This document shows, piece by piece, positions 50,257 through 59,008 of a stretch of 64,000 bases of DNA. The notes below the pieces were generated by a model. It did no database searches, was not told the DNA's origin, and saw only the letters and a program-made list of their open reading frames with translations. The DNA is from Amycolatopsis sp. CA-126428 (GTDB taxonomy: Bacteria > Actinomycetota > Actinomycetes > Mycobacteriales > Pseudonocardiaceae): the NCBI RefSeq assembly GCF_002904335.1, contig NZ_PPHF01000118.1, forward strand, positions 1 through 64,000, read 5' to 3'. The number at the start of each line of letters is the position of its first letter. Position 1 is the stretch's first letter. The position numbers and the translations under genes were made by a program.

Positions 50257-51522
50257 CTACACATCGGCAGGCAGATGCCCGCCCATCCGCTCGATCCGCT
50301 GGATCGCCGGCTCCGCGAGGACGCCGTGCACGATCACCGACACCGCGACGGCGAGCGCGCCTACGCGCCACAGCACGTCCTGCTGCGGCACGGGGAGCCG
50401 GTTGAGCGTGTAGGCCAGGTAGTAGAGCGTGCCGATGCCGCGCACGCCGAAGAACGCGATCGCCGCGGTGGCGGGCCGTCCCGGTGACCGCGCGCCGAGC
50501 AGGGAAAGCCACCCCACCAGGGGCCGCACCACCAGCACGGCGACGACGGCGATCACCACTTCCAGGGGCTGCAGCCCGCGCAGCAGGCCGTCGCCGATCG
50601 CCAGGCCCAAGCCCAGCAGGGCGAGCGGGACGAACAGCCGTTCCAGCTGGTGGCCGAAGGCGTGCAGGACGCCGTGGTACTCGTGCTCGCGCTCCTGCGT
50701 GCGCACCGCGACCGCCGCGACGAACACGGCGACGAACCCGTTGCCGTGGGCGGCTTCCGCCAGCGCGTAGGGCACGAACGCCAGCGCGAGCAGGACCAGC
50801 CCGTCGGCGTACTCGGCCAGCCGCAGCCGGTCCGACGGCGTGCGGAAGATCGCCCAGCCGAGCAGCCGCCCGGTGACCAGGCCGGCCACGACGCCGACGA
50901 CCAGGGGCAGCAGCAGGTCCCCCAGCACCCAGGACAGGTCCAGGCGCGGCTCGCCGCTCGCCAGGGCCAGGCCGAGGACGACGAACGGCATGGTGAGGCC
51001 GTCGTTGAGCCCCGCTTCCGTCGTCAGCGTGAAGCGGATTTCGTTGTTCCTGGCCAGTTCCGGCTCGACGTCGGGGTGCGGGACGCCGATGTCGCCGGCC
51101 AGCACCGGGTCGGTCGGGGCCAGCGCGGCGGCCAGCAGGAGCGCGACGCCGGGAGCGAGCGCGAGCCACCAGTACCCGAGCACGGCGATCGCGAGGATCG
51201 ACACCGGCATGGTGATCGCGAGCAGCCGCCACGTGGACCCCCACCGGCGCAGGCCGAACGGCCGGTCGACCGACAGTCCCGCCCCGGCGAGCGCGACGAG
51301 GATGCCCAGCTGGGCGAAGGATTCGACGCCGTCCAGGTGGGCGGCCGGGTCGCCCCAGCCGTCGCCGTAGGGGGCGGGCAGCGGGAGCAGCCCGAGCACG
51401 ATCCCGGCCAGGAGCATCACCAGCGGCACCGAGAACGGCCGGTCGGCAACCAGCTTGGGCACGATCGCCGCCGCGAGCGCGAGCAGGCCCGCCACTCCGA
51501 ACAACACCGTCAACGACGCCAA
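50257..51522 (-). CDS. cation:proton antiporter (CPA1-like)
   Basis: A 421-residue membrane protein with ~12 spans. Ion-binding motifs LAPTDPVLAGDIG and TTEAGLNDGLTMPFVVLG are those of NhaP/CPA1 exchangers. A long acidic/basic loop (RTQEREHEYHGVLHAFGHQL) lies before the last helices. I start it at TTG 51522 because AGGAGG lies just upstream and no ATG/GTG gives a complete first helix. It probably exchanges Na+ or K+ for protons. Confidence 0.87.
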   Translation of the reverse strand: MASLTVLFGVAGLLALAAAIVPKLVADRPFSVPLVMLLAGIVLGLLPLPAPYGDGWGDPAAHLDGVESFAQLGILVALAGAGLSVDRPFGLRRWGSTWRLLAITMPVSILAIAVLGYWWLALAPGVALLLAAALAPTDPVLAGDIGVPHPDVEPELARNNEIRFTLTTEAGLNDGLTMPFVVLGLALASGEPRLDLSWVLGDLLLPLVVGVVAGLVTGRLLGWAIFRTPSDRLRLAEYADGLVLLALAFVPYALAEAAHGNGFVAVFVAAVAVRTQEREHEYHGVLHAFGHQLERLFVPLALLGLGLAIGDGLLRGLQPLEVVIAVVAVLVVRPLVGWLSLLGARSPGRPATAAIAFFGVRGIGTLYYLAYTLNRLPVPQQDVLWRVGALAVAVSVIVHGVLAEPAIQRIERMGGHLPADV

Positions 51523-51703
51523 AGGTCTCCTCCTGCCGCTCGTCCCGCACCGCCGCGGCCAGGAGACCCGGTCGAGCGTGATGCCGGGTTCCACCGGGAC
51601 GCACCGCGATCGGCCAGGCTCCCGGGAGCCGGGTAGCGTGGCGGGAAGAGGCGCGCCGCGACCCGGATTCCCGGCGTGCGAGCGGCGAAACCGAGGAGGC
51701 CGC

Positions 51704-52048
51704 GTGACGGCGATGAACGGGGCGGGCAGTCCGTGCCGGTTCTGCGGCAGGCGGCGCGACCCCCGGGTGCCCGGCCGGAACGGGCCGATCTGCGTGGACT
51801 GCGTCCGCGCCGGCCTGCGCGTGGTGCGCGACGGTGCGGACCGGGAGAGCGGCGCGGGTGACGTGCTGGCCGCGGTGACGTCGCCGCTGGCCGCGGTCTG
51901 CGACTTCTGCGGCCGTCGCGAGCGCCGGACGTTCCTCGGGCTCCGGCGTCCGCTGCTGCGCGTGGACTGCGCGGCCCGGGACTCGGTGATCTGCGTGGAC
52001 TGCCTGGACCACGCCGGCGACGTGCTGAACGTCGCCCTGCGCGGCTGA
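51704..52048 (+). CDS. double ClpX-type C4 zinc-finger protein
   Basis: A 114-residue protein with two copies of the ClpX N-terminal C4 zinc finger: CRFCGRRRDP ... ICVDCV, and CDFCGRRERRTF ... ICVDCL. No AAA+ domain follows. GAGGAGG (51693-51699) lies 4 bases before the GTG start. It may present adaptors or substrates to Clp, or bind nucleic acid; function unknown. 38 bp upstream of the P450 gene on the same strand. Confidence 0.8.
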   Translation: MTAMNGAGSPCRFCGRRRDPRVPGRNGPICVDCVRAGLRVVRDGADRESGAGDVLAAVTSPLAAVCDFCGRRERRTFLGLRRPLLRVDCAARDSVICVDCLDHAGDVLNVALRG

Positions 52049-52086
52049 GGGCGTTTCGGCGCGGCCACCGCGGGTAGCCGGGCGCC

Positions 52087-53385
52087 ATGACGTCCACTCG
52101 GGAACCCCGCACGCGACCGGAGACCGCTTCGGTGGCCGAGACCCTGCGTGTCGCGGTCGAGGTGGCGTTGCCCACGCTGGCCGGCGGGGTGATCAAGCGC
52201 CGTCCCGCGGCGATGGCGGTGGCCGGGAAACTGCAGTTCGACCGCGCCGGCGTGCGGCTGCTTCGCCGCCTGCGCGACCGCCACTACGGCCGTCCACTGA
52301 AGCTGCGTGTCCCCGGCCGGTCGGTGGAACTGGCCCTGTCCGGCGCGGACGTGAAGCGGCTGCTGGCCGGCACGCCGACGCCGTTCAGTCCGTCCACAGT
52401 GGAGAAGCGGGCCGCGCTGGGGCACTTCCAGCCGCACGGCGTCCTCATTTCGGACGCGGCCGACCGGCCCGGCCGCCGCCGGTTCACCGAGGCCGCGCTC
52501 GAACCCGGCCGTCCGCTGCACGAGCTCGCGACGCCGTTCGCCCACGCGATCGCCGAAGAGGCGGCCTTCCTGCCGAGGGCGGGTTCCCTCGACTGGGACA
52601 CGTTCAACGTCGCCTGGTGGCGGCTGGTCCGGCGCGTCGTGCTGGGGTCGGGTGCCCGCGACGACACGACGCTGACCGACCAGCTCGAACGCCTGCGGCT
52701 CGACGCGAACTGGGCGTACCTGCACCCGAAGCGCCGGCAACTGCGCGAAGAGTTCCGGCGGCGCCTCACAGAGCACCTGAACCGCGCCGAGCCGGGCAGC
52801 CTCGCCGCCGTGATCGCCGAGGTCGGCGAAGACACCGCACCCGATCAGGTGGCGCACTGGCTGTTCGCGTTCGACGCGGCGGGGATGGCGACGTACCGGA
52901 CGCTGGCCCTGCTGGCGAGCCACCCGGCGGAGCAGGAGCGGGCCCGCACGGACATCGGGGACACCGAGCCGGCTCAGCTGAGCTACCTGCGCGCGTGCGT
53001 GCTGGACGCGGTCCGGCTGTGGCCGACCACGCCGATGATCCTGCGCGAGACGACGGAGGAGACGTCCTGGGGTCCGGCGGGCACGACGGTGCTGATCTTC
53101 ACGCCGTTCTTCCACCGCGATCCGGACCTGCCCTACGCCGACCGGTTCGAGCCGGACCTCTGGCTCGACGGCCGTGCGGCGGAGAACCCGGCCCTGGTCC
53201 CGTTCAGCGCCGGCCCGGCGATCTGCCCGGGCCGCGACCTGGTGCTGTTCTGCGCGAGCACGATGCTGGCGAACCTGCTGCGCCACCACCGGTTCGAGCA
53301 GGCGTCGGGACCGGTCCTGTCCCCGGACCGTCCGCTGCCGGCGACGCTGGACAACTTCCACCTGAAGCTCAACCTGATCGGCTGA
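52087..53385 (+). CDS. divergent cytochrome P450
   Basis: A 432-residue P450. Heme-binding loop VPFSAGPAICPGRDL has the axial Cys380. The I-helix segment LFAFDAAGMATYRTL lacks the usual AGxxT acid/alcohol pair in standard form. The K-helix ExxR motif is Asp307-Ala-Val-Arg310, i.e. Glu replaced by Asp. The PERF-like region is ADRFEPDLWL. Redox partners are not encoded nearby. Substrate unknown. A copy of the GTCCACAGTGGA motif is in frame at 52392. Confidence 0.88.
   Translation: MTSTREPRTRPETASVAETLRVAVEVALPTLAGGVIKRRPAAMAVAGKLQFDRAGVRLLRRLRDRHYGRPLKLRVPGRSVELALSGADVKRLLAGTPTPFSPSTVEKRAALGHFQPHGVLISDAADRPGRRRFTEAALEPGRPLHELATPFAHAIAEEAAFLPRAGSLDWDTFNVAWWRLVRRVVLGSGARDDTTLTDQLERLRLDANWAYLHPKRRQLREEFRRRLTEHLNRAEPGSLAAVIAEVGEDTAPDQVAHWLFAFDAAGMATYRTLALLASHPAEQERARTDIGDTEPAQLSYLRACVLDAVRLWPTTPMILRETTEETSWGPAGTTVLIFTPFFHRDPDLPYADRFEPDLWLDGRAAENPALVPFSAGPAICPGRDLVLFCASTMLANLLRHHRFEQASGPVLSPDRPLPATLDNFHLKLNLIG
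52392..52403. other. GTCCACAGTGGA motif copy
   Basis: In-frame copy inside the P450 gene (encoding STVE), again with the rare ACA codon. Right arm one base shorter than in the other copies. Confidence 0.4.
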
Positions 53386-53427
53386 GCCGGTGCCGCCGCC
53401 GTGTCCGCGGCGGCACCGGCTCGCCGG

Positions 53428-56400
53428 TCACGCCGGAGCCGTGAAAACGTACGAGCCCGACGGCACGAAGTACGTCCCCGCGGCCGACGGCACCGCCTCG
53501 GGCGGCGCGGTGATCTCCGCGGGCCGAGACGTCGGCACCACCACCGTCGCCGAGGAACCGGCCGGGACCGTCACCCGCAGCGTCAGCTTTCCGTTCACGA
53601 TCGACCAGTCGCTGACCGCGCCGCCGTACGGCGTCTCGTACGCCGACTTCGCCGAGGTCAAGCCGCCACCCGGGACGGGCGCGATCCGCAGCGCCGAGTA
53701 GCCCGGGGACGCCGGGGCCAGCCCGCCCACCGAGCGGTACAGGAAGTCGCCGACCGAGCCGAGACCGTAGTGGTTGAACGAGTTCATCCCGGGGTCGTTG
53801 AACGAGCCGTCCGGCTTGATGCCGTCCCAGCGCTCCCAGATCGTCGTCGCGCCGTGGCCGATCATGTAGCCCCAGCCGGGGAAGTCGGGCTGCAGCAGCA
53901 CCCGGTAGGCGACGTCGGCGTGGCCGTGCGCCGCCAGCACCGGTAACAGGTTCTCCACCCCGAGGAACCCGACGCTGAGGTGCCCACCGGCCGCCGTGAC
54001 GCGCGCCGCCAGCTTGTCCGCCGCCGGCTGGACGCGGTCGGCCGGCAGCAGCCCGAAGGCCAGCGCCAGGACGTACCCGGTCTGCGTGTTCGACCCGACC
54101 GTGCCGTCCGCCGCCACGAACCGGTTCGTGAACGCGGCGCCGACCTGATCGGCGAGCGTCCCGTACTTCGCCGCTTCCGCGGTGTGCCCGGTGGCCGCGG
54201 CCATCCGGGACACCAGCCGCGACGACCACGCGAAGAACGCCGTCGAGATCAGGTCCTGCGCGGTGTTGTCGTTGACGTTCAGCCAGTCCCCGTAGGTCTG
54301 GTGGTCGCGGATCAGGTCCGCGCCCGACGTCGAGCGCAGGTACTCGACCCACCGGACCATCGCCGCGAAGTGCTCCTGGATCACGCCGGTGTCGCCGTAA
54401 CGCTGCCACAGGGTGTAGGGCACGATGACGCCCGCGTCGCCCCAGCCGGCCGTGCCCGAGCCGCCGAGCACGCCCGGCGCGACGTCGGTGAACGACCCGT
54501 CGTCGTGCTGCGCGTCGACGAGGTCGTCGCTGAACTTGCCGAGGAAGTTCGCGACGTCGAGGTTGAACGTCGACGTCCCGGCGAAGATCCCGATGTCGCC
54601 GGTCCAGCCGAGCCGCTCGTCGCGCTGCGGGCAGTCGCTCGGCACCGACAGCATGTTGGAGCGCTCGCCCCACAGGATGTTGTGCTGCAGCTGGTTCACC
54701 AGCGGGTTCGACGTCGTGAACGTGCCGGTCTGCGCGCCGGTGGTCCACATCGCCCGGCCGGTCAAGGTCGACGTCGTCGGCGCGGACGGCAGGCCGGTCA
54801 GCTCGACGTACCGGTAGCCGTGCACGGTGAACCGCGGTTCGTACGTCTCGGCGCCGCCGGTGCCCGCGAGGGTGAACCGGTCGGTGGCCTGGGCCGCGCG
54901 GAGGTTGGCCGTGTAGATCGTGCCGTCCGGGTTGAGCACTTCGGCGTGCCGCATGGTCACCGTCGTGCCGGCGGGCCCGGTCACGGACAACCGGTTCCAG
55001 CCGCCGAAGTTCTGGCCGAGGTCGGCCACCCACACGCCGGGCTTCGGCTGGGTCCACGCGACCGGCTTGAACTCCTGCTGCACCGTGACGCCGTTGTCCA
55101 CCTGGGACACCAGATTCGGCTGCGCACCGGTCTTCACCCGGGGTGCCGCCCAGGCGCGGTCGTCGAAGCCGGGCCGGTCCCAGCCGGTGGCCAGCCGCGC
55201 GTCGTACGTTTCGCCCTGGTAGAGGTCGTCCGCGCGGATCGGGCCGTCACCGGCCTTCCACGTGCCGTCGGTCGCGATCGTGCTGCTCGTGCCGTCGGTG
55301 TAGGTCAGCCGCAGCTGCGCGGAGTACCACGGTTCGGTGCCGTACTTCTGGCTCCCGGCGATGCCGACGCTCCCGGAGTACCAGCCGTTGCCCACCAGCG
55401 CGCCCAGCACGTTCTCTCCGGGGCGGATCTGCCCGGTGACGTCGGAAACCCGGTACTGCACGCGTTTCGCGTAGTCGGTCCAGCCGGGGGACAGGACCTC
55501 CGAGCCGACCTTGACGCCGTTGAGGTGGGTCTCCTGCAGCCCGAGCGCGGTCGTCAGCAGCCGCGCGTTCGCGACCCGCTTCGTGACCGTGAAGCTCTTG
55601 CGCAGCAGGGGAGCGGGGGCGCTGACGGCGACGTTCGCGCCCCACGGCCCGGTGCCGTAGGCGGTCAGCGCCCGGGCCGCGGGCCAGGAACTGTCGTCGA
55701 AGGCGCGTTGCTCCCAGCCGTCCGGGCCGCTCTGGCTCGCCTTCCACGTGCCGTCGGTGACCAGCGAGGGTCCACCTTGGACGGTCAGCTTCGCGATCGT
55801 CCCGGCCGGGCTCTGCGTGGTGTTCTCCGTGCTGATGGCGATCGTGTTCGTCCCGGCCGTCAGCAGGCTGCCGACTTCGGCGACCGCGGCCGTCTTCCAC
55901 GAGTCGGCGACCCGCGGCGAGTCGCTGACGCGGGTGCCGTTGACCCAGACGGTCGCGGTGTCGTCCCCGGTCACGACCAAGGTGGCCTTCGCCGGGGCCG
56001 CGGCCAGGTCCAGGGTCTTGCGGAAGAAGCGGGTGGCCGGCGGTACGCCGCCGAGCGGATCGCCTTCGGGGTACCAGATCCAGCTCGCCCCGGCGAGGTC
56101 CGGGCCGGCCGTGGCGCGGCCGAGGAACGCGCCGGTCCACTCGGTCGCCGGGGCCCGCAGCGCGGTTTCGAAGCGCTGCACCGGGCTCCAGCCGGTCGTC
56201 CGGCCCTGGCCGTCCCAGACGCGGACCTTCCAGGTGTACGCGGTCAGCGAGCCGAGCGCGGGACCGCCGTAGGCGACGTCGGCCTGCTGCGCCGAGGTGA
56301 CGCGGCCGCTGTCCCAGAGGTCGCGCCCGCCGGCGGACACGACGATCTGGTACGCCGACTGCCGCTGCTGCGGCGCGGGTGAGGTCAGCTTCCAGGCGAA

Positions 56401-57072
56401 CCGCGCCTGTGCCGGATCGACGCCCAGCGGATTGACGCGGTTCGCGACCGTGGCGCTCGCGACCGACAGCGGTGACGCTTCCGCCTGGTTCGGGGTGATG
56501 ACGCCGGTGCCCCACGGCGCGGTGCCGTAGGCGCCGAGATCCGCGGCGGGCGCCCAGGTCCCGTCCGCGAAACCGGGCTGTTCCCAGCCTTCCGGCACGG
56601 TCGGCGCGCTCTTCCAGCCGGCCCCGGTGGCCAGGTCGGTGGTGCCGGCCGCGGTCGTGACCCGCAGCCGCCCGAGCAGGCCGGCCGGGCCGCCGGCGTT
56701 GCGGACGGCGACGGCGAGGGTGTTGACGCCCGGGGTGAGCGCCGGCCGCAGGTCCACCGGCAGCGCCGTGCGCCACGAGTCCCGGGTGCGGGCCGAGGAC
56801 GCGAGCGGGGTGCCGTTGAGCCAGACGTCGGCGGTGTCGTCGCCGGTGAGGACGAGCCGGGCGTCGGTGACCGCCCCGGCCGGCACGGTGAACGTCGTCC
56901 GGAAGTACCGGGTCCCGGCGGGCGCGGGAGTCCCTTCCCGGTACCAGATCCAGTGCGCGCCGGCCAGGGCGGGCGGCGGCGCGGCGCCGGCCGGGGGAAC
57001 CGCGGCGGCCGACAGGGCCAGGATCGCGGCGAGGGTCGTGGTGGTGGCGCGCCAGAGCTTCGAGGGCAGCAT
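53428..57072 (-). CDS. secreted alpha-L-rhamnosidase (GH78) with duplicated N-terminal module
   Basis: Removes terminal L-rhamnose from plant glycosides or polysaccharides. The 1214-residue preprotein starts at ATG 57072 (AAGGGAG upstream) with a signal peptide (LAAILALSAAAVPPAGA). Two similar jelly-roll carbohydrate-binding-like modules follow: AHWIWYREGTPAPAGTRYFR near residue 37 and ASWIWYPEGDP near 326, each with LTGDDTADVWLNG-type motifs. Next come a fibronectin-like segment (~175-300), the rhamnosidase N domain (~455-700) and the (alpha/alpha)6 barrel with the GH78 signature CPQRDERLGWTGD near 813-825. LacI-like sites lie upstream. Confidence 0.93.
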   Translation of the reverse strand: MLPSKLWRATTTTLAAILALSAAAVPPAGAAPPPALAGAHWIWYREGTPAPAGTRYFRTTFTVPAGAVTDARLVLTGDDTADVWLNGTPLASSARTRDSWRTALPVDLRPALTPGVNTLAVAVRNAGGPAGLLGRLRVTTAAGTTDLATGAGWKSAPTVPEGWEQPGFADGTWAPAADLGAYGTAPWGTGVITPNQAEASPLSVASATVANRVNPLGVDPAQARFAWKLTSPAPQQRQSAYQIVVSAGGRDLWDSGRVTSAQQADVAYGGPALGSLTAYTWKVRVWDGQGRTTGWSPVQRFETALRAPATEWTGAFLGRATAGPDLAGASWIWYPEGDPLGGVPPATRFFRKTLDLAAAPAKATLVVTGDDTATVWVNGTRVSDSPRVADSWKTAAVAEVGSLLTAGTNTIAISTENTTQSPAGTIAKLTVQGGPSLVTDGTWKASQSGPDGWEQRAFDDSSWPAARALTAYGTGPWGANVAVSAPAPLLRKSFTVTKRVANARLLTTALGLQETHLNGVKVGSEVLSPGWTDYAKRVQYRVSDVTGQIRPGENVLGALVGNGWYSGSVGIAGSQKYGTEPWYSAQLRLTYTDGTSSTIATDGTWKAGDGPIRADDLYQGETYDARLATGWDRPGFDDRAWAAPRVKTGAQPNLVSQVDNGVTVQQEFKPVAWTQPKPGVWVADLGQNFGGWNRLSVTGPAGTTVTMRHAEVLNPDGTIYTANLRAAQATDRFTLAGTGGAETYEPRFTVHGYRYVELTGLPSAPTTSTLTGRAMWTTGAQTGTFTTSNPLVNQLQHNILWGERSNMLSVPSDCPQRDERLGWTGDIGIFAGTSTFNLDVANFLGKFSDDLVDAQHDDGSFTDVAPGVLGGSGTAGWGDAGVIVPYTLWQRYGDTGVIQEHFAAMVRWVEYLRSTSGADLIRDHQTYGDWLNVNDNTAQDLISTAFFAWSSRLVSRMAAATGHTAEAAKYGTLADQVGAAFTNRFVAADGTVGSNTQTGYVLALAFGLLPADRVQPAADKLAARVTAAGGHLSVGFLGVENLLPVLAAHGHADVAYRVLLQPDFPGWGYMIGHGATTIWERWDGIKPDGSFNDPGMNSFNHYGLGSVGDFLYRSVGGLAPASPGYSALRIAPVPGGGLTSAKSAYETPYGGAVSDWSIVNGKLTLRVTVPAGSSATVVVPTSRPAEITAPPEAVPSAAGTYFVPSGSYVFTAPA

Positions 57073-57106
57073 GCAGGGCTCCCTTGCGGCGGGGACGAAC
57101 GAGGGA

Positions 57107-57120
57107 TTAGAACGTTTCAA
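57107..57120. promoter_or_regulatory. LacI-like operator half-palindrome 1
   Basis: TTAGAACGTTTCAA, an imperfect dyad around AACGTT, 34 bp upstream of the rhamnosidase ATG. It resembles the site at 9580-9606. Confidence 0.6.
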
Positions 57121-57214
57121 CCAGGCGTGGTAGGTGACTGTAATGAGAAGCTCACGCATTGGCAATACGCCACCGGTAGGCCCGGTGCCCGCAGTCCGAC
57201 GTCGGCCACGCTTT

Positions 57215-57230
57215 CCTAAATCGTTTCAGG
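57215..57230. promoter_or_regulatory. LacI-like operator half-palindrome 2
   Basis: CCTAAATCGTTTCAGG, 12 of 16 positions symmetrical, overlapping the stop of the DJ-1-like gene and ~143 bp upstream of the rhamnosidase start. With site 1 it could support looping repression. Confidence 0.45.
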
Positions 57231-58529
57231 TCGCCGGTTCCGCCGCACCCGGACGACCACGACGACGGCCGCCGTGGCCAGCAGCACCAGCACGATCGGC
57301 AGGGCCGTCGGCAGCCAGGGCCAGGCGTCGCCTTCGAAGACGACCCCGTCGGTGGGCAGCTCCAGCACCTTCGCCGTCCACCGCGCGGTGGCGACGTCGG
57401 TGCGGCGGGACAGCCCGCTGACCGCGGTGTCGTAGGGGAAGCCCGGCCGGTCGTGGACGTACTCGGGCGCCGGGCCGCCGGGTGGCGGCGTGACCCCGCG
57501 CGTTGCGCCGGGTACGAGCAGCCGGTCGAGGTCCGGCGCGGCGGTCAGAGCGGCCCGGGGCAGGAACGTCAGTCCGTGCCGGGACCGGATCGGGCCGCCG
57601 TCGGCGCTCACGGCCAGGGTGCGCGAGGACAGCGACTGGCCTTCGGTGTCGAACACCGAAGCGAGCTCGACCTCGCCGACGCCGTTCGCGAGCAGCACGC
57701 CGATTTTGTCGGGGTTCCAGCGGAACCCGGCGTCGATGATCGCCACCGCGTCCGGCATCCCGGCCGGCGGGTGCACCGGCACCGCGGTGCCGTAGCGGCG
57801 CCAGCCGACGGCCGCCGCGGCGTCGGCCGCCACCGCGGGCCCCGCCAGCCGTTCGACCCAGTGCAGCGTGCCGTCGATGCCGGAGAGGATCCCGGCGGTG
57901 GTGACGACGTTCCCGTCGTCGACGAACCGCATCCCGCGCACCCACCGCACCGCCGGGTAGGCGGCAGCCCAGGCGTCGACCTTGAGCCAGTGCGCGGTGG
58001 CCGGCCGCCCGTCGAGCAACCCGGCGGAGGCGAGCACCGCGCCGCCGTTGCAGACGCTCAGCAGCTTGGAGCCGTGCCCGGCCTGCGCCCGCAGCCAGGT
58101 GGTGACCGGCTCGGTGCCGGGCTCGCCGACGTCCGGGAACGCGGGCACGACGACGAGGTCCGGCGCGGATCCGCCGAGCCGGGCGGCGAGGCCGGCGAAA
58201 TCGAGGTCCGGCACCAGGTCGAGGCCGCCGGTCAGCGGTTTCGGCTCGCGGTGCGGCGCCACCGTGTAGACGTTGAACCGGCCGGTCGCGGCCAGGATCT
58301 CGTAGGGGGCGAGTGCGTCCGACACCACGGCACCGCGATCGCCGACGACGACCACCGCGGTCGGCTTGGCCGGGTCGTGGGGGACCGGCGCCGCGGCGGG
58401 GACGGGCCGCGGCGGGCCGGGGGCGTAGAGGGCGTCGATCGCACCGAGCGCGGAGACGGTCGCGCCGACGGCGGGAACCACCAGCACGGCGGCGATCGCG
58501 GCGAGGAGGAAAGCGAGGCGCTTCAGCAT
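57216..58529 (-). CDS. membrane-anchored protein with two DJ-1/PfpI-like domains
   Basis: A 437-residue protein. After an N-terminal membrane segment (MLKRLAFLLAAIAAVLVVP) comes a GATase1/DJ-1 domain like those of AraC/GlxA regulators: VVVVGDRGAVVSDALAPYEI, with the nucleophile elbow LLSVCNGGAVLAS (Cys160) and AHWLKVDAW. A second, more diverged copy follows (KIGVLLANGVGEVELASVFD ... LDRLLVPGATRG) without a Cys elbow. A C-terminal membrane segment (TALPIVLVLLATAAVVVVV) ends in Arg-rich residues. There is no HTH. It is 3 bp downstream of the 58532 gene stop. Function unknown. Confidence 0.8.
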   Translation of the reverse strand: MLKRLAFLLAAIAAVLVVPAVGATVSALGAIDALYAPGPPRPVPAAAPVPHDPAKPTAVVVVGDRGAVVSDALAPYEILAATGRFNVYTVAPHREPKPLTGGLDLVPDLDFAGLAARLGGSAPDLVVVPAFPDVGEPGTEPVTTWLRAQAGHGSKLLSVCNGGAVLASAGLLDGRPATAHWLKVDAWAAAYPAVRWVRGMRFVDDGNVVTTAGILSGIDGTLHWVERLAGPAVAADAAAAVGWRRYGTAVPVHPPAGMPDAVAIIDAGFRWNPDKIGVLLANGVGEVELASVFDTEGQSLSSRTLAVSADGGPIRSRHGLTFLPRAALTAAPDLDRLLVPGATRGVTPPPGGPAPEYVHDRPGFPYDTAVSGLSRRTDVATARWTAKVLELPTDGVVFEGDAWPWLPTALPIVLVLLATAAVVVVVRVRRNRRPETI

Positions 58530-58531
58530 GA

Positions 58532-58921
58532 TCAGTGCCAGTACTCGGCGCGGCGCCACACCATGGCGGCGAGCATCAGCGGGAACATGATCACGTGCCC
58601 GGCGACCATCAGCGCGGTGCCGGAGATCGCGCCCAGCCCGTACGGCACGAGCAGCGCGGCGAACGGCAGGTACATCACGGCGGCCATCTCGGCGATCCGC
58701 GGCCACGGGTGTCGGCGCAGCGCCAAGGCGAGGCCCATCGCGACGGTCATGTTCGTGGCCATCACGATCGCGTCGACGGCCGGCCGCTCGAGCCAGGCGG
58801 CCGGCCACAGCGGGCCGAGCGCCACCATGCCGGCGAGCATGGCGACGACCATCTCGACGTAGTGGCCGGCGAACCGCGCGAGCTTGCGGGCGGTGGTCCG
58901 GGGGACTTCGGTGGTGGTCAT
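58532..58921 (-). CDS. four-helix membrane protein, unknown
   Basis: A 129-residue membrane protein with four hydrophobic segments (YVEMVVAMLAGMVALGP, AIVMATNMTVAMGLALAL, AAVMYLPFAALLVPYGL, ALMVAGHVIMFPLMLAAMVW) and several His and Met. GGAGGG five bases before the ATG. It sits between a two-component system (upstream) and the double DJ-1 protein (3 bp downstream). It is probably in one operon with the DJ-1 protein and may be controlled by the two-component system. Confidence 0.75.
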   Translation of the reverse strand: MTTTEVPRTTARKLARFAGHYVEMVVAMLAGMVALGPLWPAAWLERPAVDAIVMATNMTVAMGLALALRRHPWPRIAEMAAVMYLPFAALLVPYGLGAISGTALMVAGHVIMFPLMLAAMVWRRAEYWH

Positions 58922-59008
58922 GGTTTCCCTCCAGGATTGTTCCTGGACGAGAATCGCGGTTCCCGGCCGTGCTGCCAGGTGCCGGAAGTCATGACCGGGG
59001 GTCACGGT

